Notes: generated from the letters alone by a model not told the origin. DNA of 54,651 nt from Streptomyces sp. T39 (GCF_008042045.1 NZ_RDBP01000012.1:2424720-2479370), one strand, 5' to 3'. Counted from the stretch's first letter, positions 8,812-17,528 are shown. Numbers and translations: made by a program.

Positions 8812-9117
8812 GTGCTGGCCGCGTCCCCGCAGGTGGAGGGCGTGGTGGTGGCGCCCGGCGCCTCCCTGGACGTCGGCGAGCCCCTGTGGCCGGGTGCCGC
8901 GTTCACCTCGGTGCTGGTGGCGGAGCCCGGCGGCCTGGTGGAGGACCTGGAGCTGCCGGAGCCGAGGGAACCGGTGCGGTTCCTGCCGCTGCTGCCGATG
9001 ACCGCCAACGAGGCCGCGTGGAAGCGGGTGCACGGCGCGGCCGCGCTCCAGGAGCGCTGGCTCTCGCACGGTACCGACCTGCGCGATCCGCTGCGCAGGC
9101 CGGTGAGCCTGGACTAG
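8812..9117 (+). pseudogene. SUFU (suppressor of fused)-domain protein, C-terminal remnant
   Basis: About 100 residues (VLAASPQVEGVVVAPGASL, FTSVLVAEPGGLVEDLEL, FLPLLPMTANEAAWKRVHG, GTDLRDPLRRPVSLD) match, from memory, the C-terminal half of Streptomyces SUFU-domain proteins of about 200 aa. The conserved sequence begins immediately after an in-frame TAG at 8803-8805, and no matching N-terminal half was found upstream in the same frame. I therefore call it a 5'-deleted or interrupted gene. It converges on the damaged MFS gene 70 nt away, so the two may share one rearranged patch. A short intact gene starting at GTG 8812 is possible but unlikely, as no ribosome site precedes it. Confidence 0.7.
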
Positions 9118-9189
9118 GGGCTCGTCCGGATCAGGGGCGGGCGAGCCCGCCACGGTCCGGACGAAAGGCCCCGGGGCCCGTCGGACCGT

Positions 9190-10147
9190 TCAGTCGGCGA
9201 AGGCGGCGACGCCGTCCTGCGTGAGGTGCCGCGTCTCCAGCTCCCGTGCCTCGTGGCTCAGCGCGGCGCGCCGGACCCACACGATGCCGGCGCCGGCCAG
9301 GGCGGCCGCGCCCGCGACCGTGAACGGCATGTGGAGGTCGCACCGCGAGCAGGACGCCCCAGGCGAAGAACACCCCGCCCGACGCGTACGGCGTCATGTC
9401 CAGCACGAAGGGCGTGAACGCCAGGACCGTGAAGAAGGCGTAGTTGTAGAAGAACGCCGAGGCCGCGGTGGACGCCAGGCCGCCGTGCCCGAGCGCTTTG
9501 AGCGGGTCCAGCAGCGAGATCCTCGCCGCCGGCCGCGGCTGCTCCCGCAGGAACACGGCGATGCACAGGAAGCCCGCTGCCATCAGCGCCGCCGTGCCGA
9601 AGAAGGGGTAGCGCCAGCTCACGTCGCCGAGCACGGCGCCCAGCAGCGGCCCGCAGGCCATGCCGAGGCCGAGGGCCGACTCGTACAGCAGGATCGCCGC
9701 CGCGCTCCCGCCGGCCGCCGCGCCGACGATGACGGCGAGGGACGTGGACACGAACAGGGCGTTGCCGAGTCCCCAGCCGGCCCGGAAGCCGACGAGTTCC
9801 CCGACGGAGTCCGAGGTCCCGGACAGGGCGGCGAAGACGATCACGAGCGCGAGCCCCGCCAGCAGCGTGCGGCGGCCGCCGATGCGGCTGGAGACGAAGC
9901 CGGTGACGAGCATCGCGAACGCGGTGATCAGGAAGTACGACGTGAACAGCAGGGACACCTGGCTCGGTGTGGCGTCCAGACCGTGGGCGATCGAGGGCAG
10001 GATCGGGTCCACGAGGCCGATGCCCATGAAGGCCACGACCGCGGCGCCGGCCGTCGCCCAGACGGCCATCGGCTGCCGCAGGATGCTGTGCGCCCCTTCG
10101 TCGAACGGGTCGTCGGCCGGGTGCGGCCCGAGGTCCTTTCCGTGCAT
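9190..10147 (-). pseudogene. MFS drug-type transporter with internal deletion and frameshift
   Basis: Starts normally at ATG 10147 with AAGGAGGAG upstream. It encodes the first ~265 residues of a 12-helix major facilitator (helix 1 VWATAGAAVVAFMGIGLVD, then SYFLITAFAMLVTGFVSSRIGGRR). After GVFFAWGVLLAV the frame turns into arginine-rich nonsense at about base 9340. The expected last helix and C-terminus (MPFTVAGAAALAGAGIVWV, then RRAALSHEARELE and a stop at 9190-9192) is present in another frame. Roughly helices 8-11, about 100 residues, are missing. The result is a non-functional exporter or an assembly deletion. The upstream palindrome at 10216-10230 may be its operator. Confidence 0.8.
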
Positions 10148-10210
10148 GGAGCGGCTCCTCCTTGGGGGGTGGGCGCCTGGACGGGCGCCTGATGGGTGCT
10201 CTGTGCAGAC

Positions 10211-10235
10211 AATAAATTAGGCGGACTAATAAATG
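10211..10235. promoter_or_regulatory. AT-rich palindrome, probable operator of the MFS gene
   Basis: ATTAG (10216-10220), a 5-nt spacer GCGGA, then CTAAT (10226-10230), inside an A+T-rich island that contrasts sharply with the surroundings. It lies 60-80 nt upstream of the MFS start and about 110 nt upstream of the divergent DUF6758-like gene. The geometry suits a MarR- or TetR-type dimer site over a promoter. The cognate regulator is not obvious in this window. Confidence 0.5.
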
Positions 10236-10337
10236 CAACATACATCTACTTGGTCGCCTCCCTGCCGGGGTGGAGGCGCGCTCCGGACGGGTGATCGTCC
10301 TTGACGCGGAGTCAACCTGGTAGGACCGTTGGGCACT

Positions 10338-10976
10338 ATGAGGGGCGAACCCAGTTGCCCGAAGTGCGGTGGCCGGGTGCGGGCGCCCGGACTCTTTGCC
10401 GACGCCTGGCAGTGCGATGTGCACGGTGCCGTGTATCCGCTTCAGCCGGTGATCCCGCCGAGTGTCGAGGCCCTCGGTGTCGTGGTGCACCGGGCGCAGA
10501 TCCCCGTGTGGATGCCGTGGCCGCTCCCCGTGGGATGGCTGTTCACCGGCGTGGCCTACGCCGGTGACGACCGCAGCGGCGGCCGGGCGACCGCGGTGGC
10601 CTGCTCCGGGCCCGGCCCGCTCGGCGGCATCGGCGAACTGCTGCTCGTGGCCGAGGAGCTCGGGGTGGGTCTCGGAGCCCGCTTCGCGGGAATGGACGGG
10701 CCCGATCCGGGCCCCCACATCGAGGTCGACCGGGCCCCGCACGCCAAGGTGCTGGCCGCCGGCCGCCCCACCCCGCTGTGGCACGTGGCGGACGCGCCGG
10801 CGGACCGCGCGGTGTTCGCCGGCGAGGCGCGAGGGCTCTGGCTGTGGGCGATCGTCTGGCCCGAGCAGTCCGGCCTGCTGCTCTACGACGAGCTGGTGCT
10901 GACCGACCTGCGCGACGCGGGCGCCGAGGTCGAGCTGCTGCCGTGCGGGGCGCTGTCGCCGAGGCTGCTCTCGTAA
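10338..10976 (+). CDS. DUF6758-like protein with N-terminal zinc-ribbon-like motif
   Basis: A 212-aa Streptomyces-type conserved protein that I associate with DUF6758. The N-terminus MRGEPSCPKCGGRVRAPG carries a CxxC pair, with another Cys and His at about residues 28-32 (CDVHG), suggesting a small metal-binding knuckle. The body is tryptophan- and glycine-rich (WMPWPLPVGWLFTGVAYAG) and soluble. ATG 10338 is taken as start in place of TTG 10329. The function is unknown. It is followed at 128 nt by the PHP gene. Confidence 0.8.
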   Translation: MRGEPSCPKCGGRVRAPGLFADAWQCDVHGAVYPLQPVIPPSVEALGVVVHRAQIPVWMPWPLPVGWLFTGVAYAGDDRSGGRATAVACSGPGPLGGIGELLLVAEELGVGLGARFAGMDGPDPGPHIEVDRAPHAKVLAAGRPTPLWHVADAPADRAVFAGEARGLWLWAIVWPEQSGLLLYDELVLTDLRDAGAEVELLPCGALSPRLLS

Positions 10977-11103
10977 CCGGGCGGCGCCGCCGCGGTAAGG
11001 GGCCGTCGGCCGGAGGTCGTCTTACCGGTCGGGGTCGAGGCGGCCCTCGGGGCCCGTTATCCTGGAGCGTCCCCTGTCCGTCCCGAGCCGTGGAGCCAGC
11101 GTC

Positions 11104-11967
11104 GTGCGCATCGATCTGCACACCCACTCCACCGCGTCCGACGGCACGGACTGCCCGGCGGACCTGGTGCGCGAAGCCGCCGCGGCCGGCCTGGACGTCG
11201 TCGCGCTCACCGACCACGACACCACCCGCGGCCACGCGGAGGCCGCCGGGGCGGTGCCCGAGGGCCTCACCCTGGTCACCGGCGCGGAACTCTCCTGCCG
11301 TCTCGACGGCGTGGGGCTCCACATGCTCGCCTACCTCTTCGATCCCGAGGAGCCCGAGCTGCTGCGCGAGCGCGAGCTCGTGCGCGACGACCGGGTGCCG
11401 CGCGCCCGGACGATGATCGGCAGGCTCCAGGAGCTCGGCGTCCCGGTCGCGTGGGAGCAGGTGGCCCGGATCGCCGGTGACGGCTCCGTCGGGCGCCCCC
11501 ACATCGCGGAGGCCCTGGTCGAGCTGGGTGTGGTCGCCACCGTCTCGGACGCCTTCACGCCCGCCTGGCTCGCCGACGGCGGCCGGGCCTACGCCGAGAA
11601 GCACGAACTCGACCCCTTCACCGCCGTCCGGCTCGTCAAGGCCGCCGGCGGCGTCACCGTCCTCGCGCACCCGCTGGCCGTCAAGCGCGGCCGCACGGTC
11701 CCCGAGAGCGCCCTCGCCGAGCTCGCCGCCTGCGGCCTGGACGGCGTCGAGGTCGACCACATGGACCACGACGAGGCGGCCCGCGCCCGGCTGCGCTCCC
11801 TGGCGGGCGACCTCGGCCTGCTGACGACCGGGTCCAGCGACTACCACGGCAGCCGCAAGACCTGCCGGCTCGGCGAGTACACCACCGACCCCGAGATCTA
11901 CGGCGAGATCACCCGGCGCGCCACCGGCGCGTTCCCGGTGCCCGGTACCGGCGGACCCCGCCCGTAG
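11104..11967 (+). CDS. PHP-domain metal-dependent phosphoesterase (RNase AM/TrpH type)
   Basis: A 287-aa PHP hydrolase. Metal-ligand motifs are visible in the expected order: DLHTHSTASDG at the N-terminus, TDHDTTRG near residue 38, GAELSC near 60, HPL near 195 and the terminal SSDYHG near 247. Family members (TrpH/YciV) are 5'-3' exonucleases acting on RNA or 3',5'-nucleotide bisphosphates. Starts at GTG 11104, with TATCCT at about 11060 as a plausible -10 element. It is followed by marC on the same strand at about 80 nt. Confidence 0.9.
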   Translation: MRIDLHTHSTASDGTDCPADLVREAAAAGLDVVALTDHDTTRGHAEAAGAVPEGLTLVTGAELSCRLDGVGLHMLAYLFDPEEPELLRERELVRDDRVPRARTMIGRLQELGVPVAWEQVARIAGDGSVGRPHIAEALVELGVVATVSDAFTPAWLADGGRAYAEKHELDPFTAVRLVKAAGGVTVLAHPLAVKRGRTVPESALAELAACGLDGVEVDHMDHDEAARARLRSLAGDLGLLTTGSSDYHGSRKTCRLGEYTTDPEIYGEITRRATGAFPVPGTGGPRP

Positions 11968-12047
11968 GGCCCGTCGGGCCCTGAACCGCGGCCGTCCCCC
12001 GGCCCGCCGCCCACCCGCACGACCACTTCTCCCGCAAGGCCCTTCAC

Positions 12048-12653
12048 GTGTTCGACGCTGCCGTTTTCGGCTCCCTGTTCCTGACTCTCTTCGTCATCAT
12101 GGATCCCCCCGGGATCACTCCGATCTTCCTCGCCCTCACGTCCGGCCGGGCCACCAAGGTGCAGCGGCGGATGGCCTGGCAGGCGGTTGCGGTCGCCTTC
12201 GGCGTCATCACCGTCTTCGGCATCCTCGGGCAGCAGATCCTCGACTATCTGCACGTCTCCGTGCCCGCCCTGATGATCGCCGGCGGCCTGCTCCTGCTGC
12301 TGATCGCCCTCGACCTGCTCACCGGCAAGACCGACGAGCCGCAGCAGACCAAGGACGTCAACGTCGCGCTGGTACCCCTCGGCATGCCGCTGCTCGCCGG
12401 TCCCGGCGCCATCGTGTCGGTCATCCTCGCCGTGCAGCACGCCGACACCGCCGCACGGCAGGTCTCGGTCTGGGCCGCGATCGTCGCCATGCACGTGGTG
12501 CTCTGGCTGACCATGCGCTACTCGCTGCTGATCATCCGTGTCATCAAGGACGGCGGGGTGGTGCTGGTGACCAGGCTGGCGGGCATGATGCTCTCGGCCA
12601 TCGCCGTGCAGCAGATCATCAACGGCGTCACCCAGGTCGTTCAGGGCTCGTGA
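12048..12653 (+). CDS. MarC/UPF0056 family integral membrane protein
   Basis: A 201-aa protein with six hydrophobic segments and the MarC-family opening FGSLFLTLFVIMDPPGITPIF. A conserved PLGMPLLAGPGAI stretch appears near residue 110. Family members are inner-membrane proteins of unresolved, possibly transport, function; the historic link to multiple antibiotic resistance was not borne out in E. coli. The start GTG 12048 has only a weak ribosome site. It is convergent with the 50-aa microprotein gene, separated by a strong hairpin. Confidence 0.9.
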   Translation: MFDAAVFGSLFLTLFVIMDPPGITPIFLALTSGRATKVQRRMAWQAVAVAFGVITVFGILGQQILDYLHVSVPALMIAGGLLLLLIALDLLTGKTDEPQQTKDVNVALVPLGMPLLAGPGAIVSVILAVQHADTAARQVSVWAAIVAMHVVLWLTMRYSLLIIRVIKDGGVVLVTRLAGMMLSAIAVQQIINGVTQVVQGS

Positions 12654-12659
12654 GCACGC

Positions 12660-12698
12660 ACCGCGCCCCCGTGCGGACGGTCCGTACGGGGGCGCGGT
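12660..12698. terminator. Bidirectional hairpin terminator between marC-like gene and microprotein
   Basis: An 18-bp stem (12660-12677 with 12681-12698, one G-T pair) closes a CGG loop directly between two convergent genes. No strong U-tract follows, as is usual in Streptomyces. Confidence 0.75.
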
Positions 12699-12722
12699 GA
12701 CGAGCTCACGTGCTCGTCAGGG

Positions 12723-12875
12723 TTATGAAGCCGAGGTCTCGGCGGGCCGGATGAGGATGCGCTGGCCGATCGAAGCGGCCTGCTGCACGATCCGGTTGAC
12801 GGAGGCGGCGTCCACGACGGTGCTGTCCACGGCCGTGCCGTCGACGTCGTCCAGTCGCATGATCTCGAAGCGCAA
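12723..12875 (-). CDS. Conserved 50-aa Streptomyces microprotein, TTG start
   Basis: A 50-residue protein beginning RFEIMRLDDVDGTAVDSTVV and ending in IRPAETSAS. TTG at 12875-12873 is chosen because GGGAG precedes it by about 6 nt; an ATG at the sixth codon is the alternative. The sequence (VNRIVQQAASIGQRILI) looks like a compact alpha/beta fold with no signal or membrane segment. Similar short proteins occur, to my memory, beside the NYN-domain gene in other Streptomyces. It is divergent from that gene, with an AT-rich promoter region between them. Function unknown. Confidence 0.8.
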   Translation of the reverse strand: MRFEIMRLDDVDGTAVDSTVVDAASVNRIVQQAASIGQRILIRPAETSAS

Positions 12876-13052
12876 GGGCTTCTCCCTTCGTCTGATCCTC
12901 CTGAAGGAGAACTGCTGACAGACGGAAATTCTCCGTCCTGGTGTCGAGGTCTACAACGCGATGCATCCTGCAAACATTCCCTACGCTAAGGAAATTTTTC
13001 GGATGCCTAACTACTGGCGGGTAGGGTCCCGGCCGCGCACAATGAGGCGCGT

Positions 13053-13976
13053 ATGGACGACGCAGAGAACGCCCCCCAGCCCATCGCCGGAGCGACCGGG
13101 ATCGCAGCCCGCCTGGAGCGCACCAACGCGCTCCTGGAGCGGATGCTCGCCGAGGTCGCCAAGACGCCGTCGACACACGCCATCTTCGTCGACGCCGGTT
13201 ACGTCTATGCTTCGGCCGGGTTGCTGGTCGCGGGCACGGAGGACAGGCGCTCCTTCGACCTCGACGCCGAGGGGCTCATCGACGCGTTCATCGACACGGC
13301 GCGCACCATCTTCGCGGACAGCAGGCTGCTGAGGGTCTACTGGTACGACGGCGCCCGCCGCAGGATCCACACCCCCGAGCAGCAGGCCGTCGCCGAACTG
13401 CCCGACGTGAAGGTGCGCCTCGGCAACCTCAATGCCAACAACCAGCAGAAGGGCGTCGACTCCCTGATCCGCAGTGATCTGGAGTCCCTCGCCCGTCATC
13501 GCGCCATCAGCGACGCCGCGCTCGTCGGCGGCGACGAGGACCTCGTCCCGGCCGTCGAGGCCGCCCAGGGCTACGGCGCCCGGGTCCACCTCTGGGGCAT
13601 CGAGGCCGCGGAAGGCCGCAACCAGGCCGAACCGCTGCTGTGGGAGGTCGACAGCCAGCGCTCCTTCGACCTCGACTTCTGCCGCCCCTACGTCACCCGC
13701 AGGCCCGTCACCACGTACGAGAACGAGGGAGCCCCGCCGCCGTCCCGCGACGAGGTGCGCTTCGTCGGCGCCCGGATCGCCGCCACCTGGCTGGGCGAGC
13801 GGGGGCGGGAGGCGATGGCGGACCTGCTCCCCGGGCACCCGTACCTGCCGGGCGGGATCGACCAGGAGCTCCTCGTCGAGGCGGAACAGCACCTCCAGCG
13901 CTCACTGCGCGGGCACGCCGTGCTGCGGCGGGCGCTGCGCGACGGCTTCTGGCAGCACCTCCAGTCTCAGTACTGA
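13053..13976 (+). CDS. NYN (PIN-like) domain protein, putative RNase
   Basis: A 307-aa protein. A short helical N-terminus (LERTNALLERMLAEVAK) precedes an NYN/LabA-like nuclease domain at about residues 40-210. Conserved acidic positions are visible in AIFVDAGYVYAS, in QQKGVDSLIRSDLESLA and in DAALVGGDEDLVPAVEAA, which form the metal site in PIN-superfamily RNases. The C-terminal ~90 residues are an extra helical region (ATWLGERGREAMADLLPG). Starts at ATG 13053. It overlaps the convergent hydrolase by 10 nt. Confidence 0.88.
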   Translation: MDDAENAPQPIAGATGIAARLERTNALLERMLAEVAKTPSTHAIFVDAGYVYASAGLLVAGTEDRRSFDLDAEGLIDAFIDTARTIFADSRLLRVYWYDGARRRIHTPEQQAVAELPDVKVRLGNLNANNQQKGVDSLIRSDLESLARHRAISDAALVGGDEDLVPAVEAAQGYGARVHLWGIEAAEGRNQAEPLLWEVDSQRSFDLDFCRPYVTRRPVTTYENEGAPPPSRDEVRFVGARIAATWLGERGREAMADLLPGHPYLPGGIDQELLVEAEQHLQRSLRGHAVLRRALRDGFWQHLQSQY

Positions 13977-14824
13977 TCCCAGAAGCCGGTCAGCGCGGCG
14001 GACGTCTCGGCCGGGCGGTCCGTGTTCGGCGAGTGCTCGGCCCCGCGCACCACCGTCCGCGCGGCACCGAGCCGTACCGCCATCTCGTCCAGCAGCGGCA
14101 CCGGCCAGGTGTCGTCCCGCTCGCCGGACACCACGTGCTTGGGCAGCGGCGCCACGGCGGCGAGCTCGTCGACGCGGTCCGGCTCCAGCGTCAACTGCCG
14201 TCCCGTGACGCGCAGTTGGACGGGGTTGTGGCGCAGCCAGCGCTGCCGCAGATCCTCCCGGCCGCTGTCGGCGGCCCGCTGGGAGTCCTCGGGGGAGGGG
14301 GCGTCGAAGGCCCGCATGGCCGCCCAGACGTCGTCCATCGTCATCACGGCCAGCGCGTCCGCGAGCAGCTTCACCTTCTGCCGCTGGTCCTCGCTCACCT
14401 CGGCGGGCCCGGACGACATCAGCGTGCACGTCACGAACGGGGAGGCGTCCAGCAGCACGGCGGCACGGGCGATCTGGCCGCCCAGCGAGTGCCCCACGAG
14501 ATGCACCCGGCCGCCCAGCGCCGCCGCCTGGGCGAGCACGTCCGAGGCGAGGGCCTCCTGCGCGTAGGCCCGCTCGTCGTCCGGGCCGTCGCTCTCGTAC
14601 TGCCCGCGCCCGTCCACCGCCACGGCCCGGTACCCGGCGGCCGTCAGCGGCTCCAGCATCGCGATGAAGTCCTCCTTGCTGCCGGTGTAGCCGGGCAGCA
14701 GCAGGGCGGTGCCCCGGGGCGGTCCCGCCGGCCGCGCGTCGAGCACGGCGAACTCCCCACGGGCGGTGGGCAGACGGACGGGACGGGCACAGGCGGGCGG
14801 GACGAAGGTGGGCGGCCGGCTCAT
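13967..14824 (-). CDS. Alpha/beta hydrolase
   Basis: A 285-aa soluble alpha/beta hydrolase. The oxyanion region appears as LLLPGYTGSKEDF, the nucleophile elbow as VGHSLGGQIA (Ser about 117), and the catalytic His near the C-terminus in GAEHSPNTDRP. No signal peptide. The substrate cannot be inferred. Its 3' end overlaps the NYN gene by 10 nt in convergent orientation. It starts at ATG 14824, about 60 nt downstream of the helicase hairpin. Confidence 0.88.
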   Translation of the reverse strand: MSRPPTFVPPACARPVRLPTARGEFAVLDARPAGPPRGTALLLPGYTGSKEDFIAMLEPLTAAGYRAVAVDGRGQYESDGPDDERAYAQEALASDVLAQAAALGGRVHLVGHSLGGQIARAAVLLDASPFVTCTLMSSGPAEVSEDQRQKVKLLADALAVMTMDDVWAAMRAFDAPSPEDSQRAADSGREDLRQRWLRHNPVQLRVTGRQLTLEPDRVDELAAVAPLPKHVVSGERDDTWPVPLLDEMAVRLGAARTVVRGAEHSPNTDRPAETSAALTGFWDQY

Positions 14825-14883
14825 GGCACGAGGCTAACGGCGGGACACCCGGCGCGCCCGCCGCGGGTGACGCACCACACGCC

Positions 14884-14917
14884 GACGGCCCGGCTCCCGT
14901 GGGGGAGCCGGGCCGTC
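14884..14917. terminator. Hairpin terminator of the DEAD-box helicase gene
   Basis: A perfect 15-bp stem (14884-14898 with 14903-14917) and GTGG loop sit 16 nt past the helicase stop codon and upstream of the hydrolase on the same strand. Confidence 0.8.
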
Positions 14918-14932
14918 CGGAGCGGGGAGGCG

Positions 14933-17134
14933 TCAGCTCTCGGGCTGCGCCACCGCCTTGCGCGTACGGGTGCGGCGCGGCGTGGTCTCCGCCTCCGCGG
15001 CGGCGGCCTCGGCGGGCTCGGCCGCCTTGCGGGTGCGGGTGCGGCGCGGCGTGGTCTCCGCCTCGGTCACGGGCTCGGCGACGGCCACCGCGGCCTCGGC
15101 GGGCTCCGCCGCCTTGCGGGTGCGCGTGCGGCGGGCCTTGGGCGCGGCTTCCGCCGTCCCGTCCGTCTCCACGGCCTTGACCGCGCGGGTGCGGCGCGGC
15201 TTGGTCTCCGCCTCGGTCACCGGCTCGGCGACGGCCACCGCGGCCTCGGCGGGCTCCGCCGCCTTGCGGGTGCGGGTGCGGCGCGGCGTGGTCTCCGGCT
15301 CCGTCACGGGCTCCGCGACGGCCACCGCGGCCTCGGCCTTCGGCGCACGGGTGCGCCGGGGCGCGGGCTCGGACACCGCGACCGCGCTCTCGACGGCCTC
15401 CGCCGCCTTGCGGGTGCGGGTGCGGCGCGGCGTGGTCTCCGGCTCCGTCACGGGCTCGGCGACCGCCACGGCGGCCTCCACCGGCTCCGCGGCGGCCTTG
15501 CGGGTGCGGCGGCGGCGCGGCGCGGCGGGAGCCTCGGGCTCCGACACCGCCACAGCGGCCTCGGCGGGCGCCTGCTGCTCGGCACGCGGCTCGACGACGC
15601 TCACGCTCTCGACCGTCTCCACGACCGCCACGGCCGCCGGTCCCGACGCGCCCGCACGGGTGCGGCGGCGACGGCGCGGGGTGCGCGGCTCGGCGGACGG
15701 CTCGGCCGACGCCTGCTCCGGCACCGAGGGCGTCGCGTCGAGGTCGGACCCGCCGCGGGTGCGGCGGCGCTGACGCGGCGTCCGCGTCCGCGCAGGGCGC
15801 TCCTCGACGGCCGGGGCGCTCTGCCGGCGGCCGCGGCCGCCGGTCTCGCCGAGGTCCTCGACCTCCTCGGCCGCGAGACCCGCCCGCGTGCGCTCCGCAC
15901 GCGGCAGGACACCCTTGGTGCCCTGGGGGATCTTCAGCTCCTCGTACAGGTGCGGCGAGGTGGAGTACGTCTCGACCGGGTCGGCGAACTTCAGGTCCAG
16001 CGCCTTGTTGATCAGCTGCCAGCGCGGGATGTCGTCCCAGTCGACCAGGGTGATCGCCGTACCGGAGGCACCCGCGCGGCCGGTACGGCCGATGCGGTGC
16101 AGGTACGTCTTCTCGTCCTCGGGCGACTGGTAGTTGATGACGTGGGTGACGCCCTCGACGTCGATGCCGCGTGCGGCGACGTCGGTGCAGACCAGCACGT
16201 CGACCTTGCCGTTGCGGAAGGCCCGCAGGGCCTGCTCGCGGGCGCCCTGGCCGAGGTCGCCGTGGACCGCGCCGGAGGCGAAGCCGCGGCGGGCCAGCTG
16301 GTCGGCGATGTCGGCCGCGGTCCGCTTGGTGCGGCAGAAGATCATCGCGAGCCCGCGGCCGTCGGCCTGCAGGATGCGGGAGACCATCTCCGGCTTGTCC
16401 ATCGAGTGGGCGCGGTAGACGTGCTGGGTGATGTTGGCGACGGTCGCGCCCTCGTCGTCCGGCGCGGTGGCGCGGATGTGCGTGGGCTGTGACATGTAGC
16501 GGCGCGCGAGGCCGATCACGGCACCCGGCATGGTCGCCGAGAACAGCATCGTCTGCCGCTTGGGCGGCAGGTGCTGGATGATCTTCTCGACGTCGGGCAG
16601 GAAGCCGAGGTCGAGCATCTCGTCGGCCTCGTCCAGCACGAGCGCGCGGACGTGCGAGAGGTCGAGCTTGCGCTGGCCGGCCAGGTCCAGCAGACGCCCG
16701 GGCGTGCCGACGATCACGTCGACGCCCTTCTTGAGCGCCTCGACCTGGGGCTCGTAGGCCCGGCCGCCGTAGATCGCGAGCACCCGGACGTTACGGGCCT
16801 TGCCCGCCGTCTGGAGGTCGTTGGTGACCTGGGTGCACAGCTCGCGGGTGGGGACGACCACCAGTGCCTGGGGTGCGTCGGTCAGCTGCTCGGGCTTCGC
16901 CCGGCCGGCCTCGACGTCGGCGGGGACGGTGACGCGCTCCAGCAGCGGCAGGCCGAAACCGAGCGTCTTGCCGGTGCCGGTCTTGGCCTGTCCGATGACG
17001 TCGCTGCCCGAGAGGGCCACGGGGAGCGTCATCTCCTGGATGGGGAACGGGTGCACGATACCGACGGCCTCGAGGGCTTCGGCGGTCTCGGCGAGGATCC
17101 CGAGATCCCGGAAAGTCTTCGGCTGCGTAGTCAG
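14933..17134 (-). CDS. rhlE: DEAD-box RNA helicase (RhlE type) with long basic repeat tail
   Basis: ATP-dependent RNA helicase. The core (residues 1 to about 400) shows the Q-motif region, AKTGTGKT (Walker A), VLDEADEMLD (DEAD), SAT in LFSATMPG, and HRIGRTGRAG (motif VI). About 330 extra residues follow, rich in Ala/Glu/Arg, with repeated RRTRTRKA blocks separated by acidic AEAAVAVAEPVTEPE linkers. This is probably a flexible RNA-binding tail. The start is unclear: the natural position (TTQPKTFRDLG) is preceded by CTG 17134, with AGAGG upstream, not ATG or GTG. An in-frame GTG lies 19 codons further upstream. Confidence 0.9.
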   Translation of the reverse strand: MTTQPKTFRDLGILAETAEALEAVGIVHPFPIQEMTLPVALSGSDVIGQAKTGTGKTLGFGLPLLERVTVPADVEAGRAKPEQLTDAPQALVVVPTRELCTQVTNDLQTAGKARNVRVLAIYGGRAYEPQVEALKKGVDVIVGTPGRLLDLAGQRKLDLSHVRALVLDEADEMLDLGFLPDVEKIIQHLPPKRQTMLFSATMPGAVIGLARRYMSQPTHIRATAPDDEGATVANITQHVYRAHSMDKPEMVSRILQADGRGLAMIFCRTKRTAADIADQLARRGFASGAVHGDLGQGAREQALRAFRNGKVDVLVCTDVAARGIDVEGVTHVINYQSPEDEKTYLHRIGRTGRAGASGTAITLVDWDDIPRWQLINKALDLKFADPVETYSTSPHLYEELKIPQGTKGVLPRAERTRAGLAAEEVEDLGETGGRGRRQSAPAVEERPARTRTPRQRRRTRGGSDLDATPSVPEQASAEPSAEPRTPRRRRRTRAGASGPAAVAVVETVESVSVVEPRAEQQAPAEAAVAVSEPEAPAAPRRRRTRKAAAEPVEAAVAVAEPVTEPETTPRRTRTRKAAEAVESAVAVSEPAPRRTRAPKAEAAVAVAEPVTEPETTPRRTRTRKAAEPAEAAVAVAEPVTEAETKPRRTRAVKAVETDGTAEAAPKARRTRTRKAAEPAEAAVAVAEPVTEAETTPRRTRTRKAAEPAEAAAAEAETTPRRTRTRKAVAQPES
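14951..15560. repeat. Degenerate coding repeats in helicase C-terminal tail
   Basis: At least eight imperfect copies of a block encoding RRTRTRKA, spaced by Ala/Glu-rich linkers of roughly 15-25 residues. Several longer copies are nearly identical at the DNA level. The repeats are in frame with the helicase. They are likely hot spots for copy-number change and short-read misassembly. Confidence 0.85.
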
Positions 17135-17528
17135 GGTGTTGCCTCTTCTGTGAGACGCGGCACGAGGCGAACGACGGGGGTCGTACCGCACCTGGGTACT
17201 GGCCGGCCGTGGATTGACCGGATGGTGCGGGACCACTGCCGTCGCTCGAGCGTCATACCGCTGAGGGGCCCCTCATCTGCGGTCGGGCGCACCTGTGCGC
17301 CTGGTCCGCGTGGAGGGCGGGCGGGTCGGAGCCGATCGGGCCACCGACCGGGCATCCTCATTCATGAGACGGCCCACCGAGCAGTTCAATGACGCTGATG
17401 CTCAGCAGGCGCATTACCACTGTACCCCGGATTCGCGCATGTGTGTTGGGTGAATTCACCGCGAGTGTGTCCGGCGCCCTGCTGACCAGGCCCTTGGAGC
17501 GGCCGTCGAGCGGGCTATCGTTCGGTTC
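17135..17528. other. Divergent intergenic region, helicase / ferritin-like
   Basis: About 390 nt between two divergent genes. It holds the helicase leader, a perfect 14-bp palindrome TGAGGGGCCCCTCA (17262-17275) and, at the right end, TATCGT 7 nt before ATG 17529, which suits a leaderless transcript of the ferritin-like gene. No small gene or structured RNA was recognised. Confidence 0.5.

Noticed and set aside
14951..15560. CRISPR-like regular repeats
   Set aside because: Repeats are in frame with a helicase, vary in spacing and are degenerate; there are no unique equal-length spacers or cas genes.
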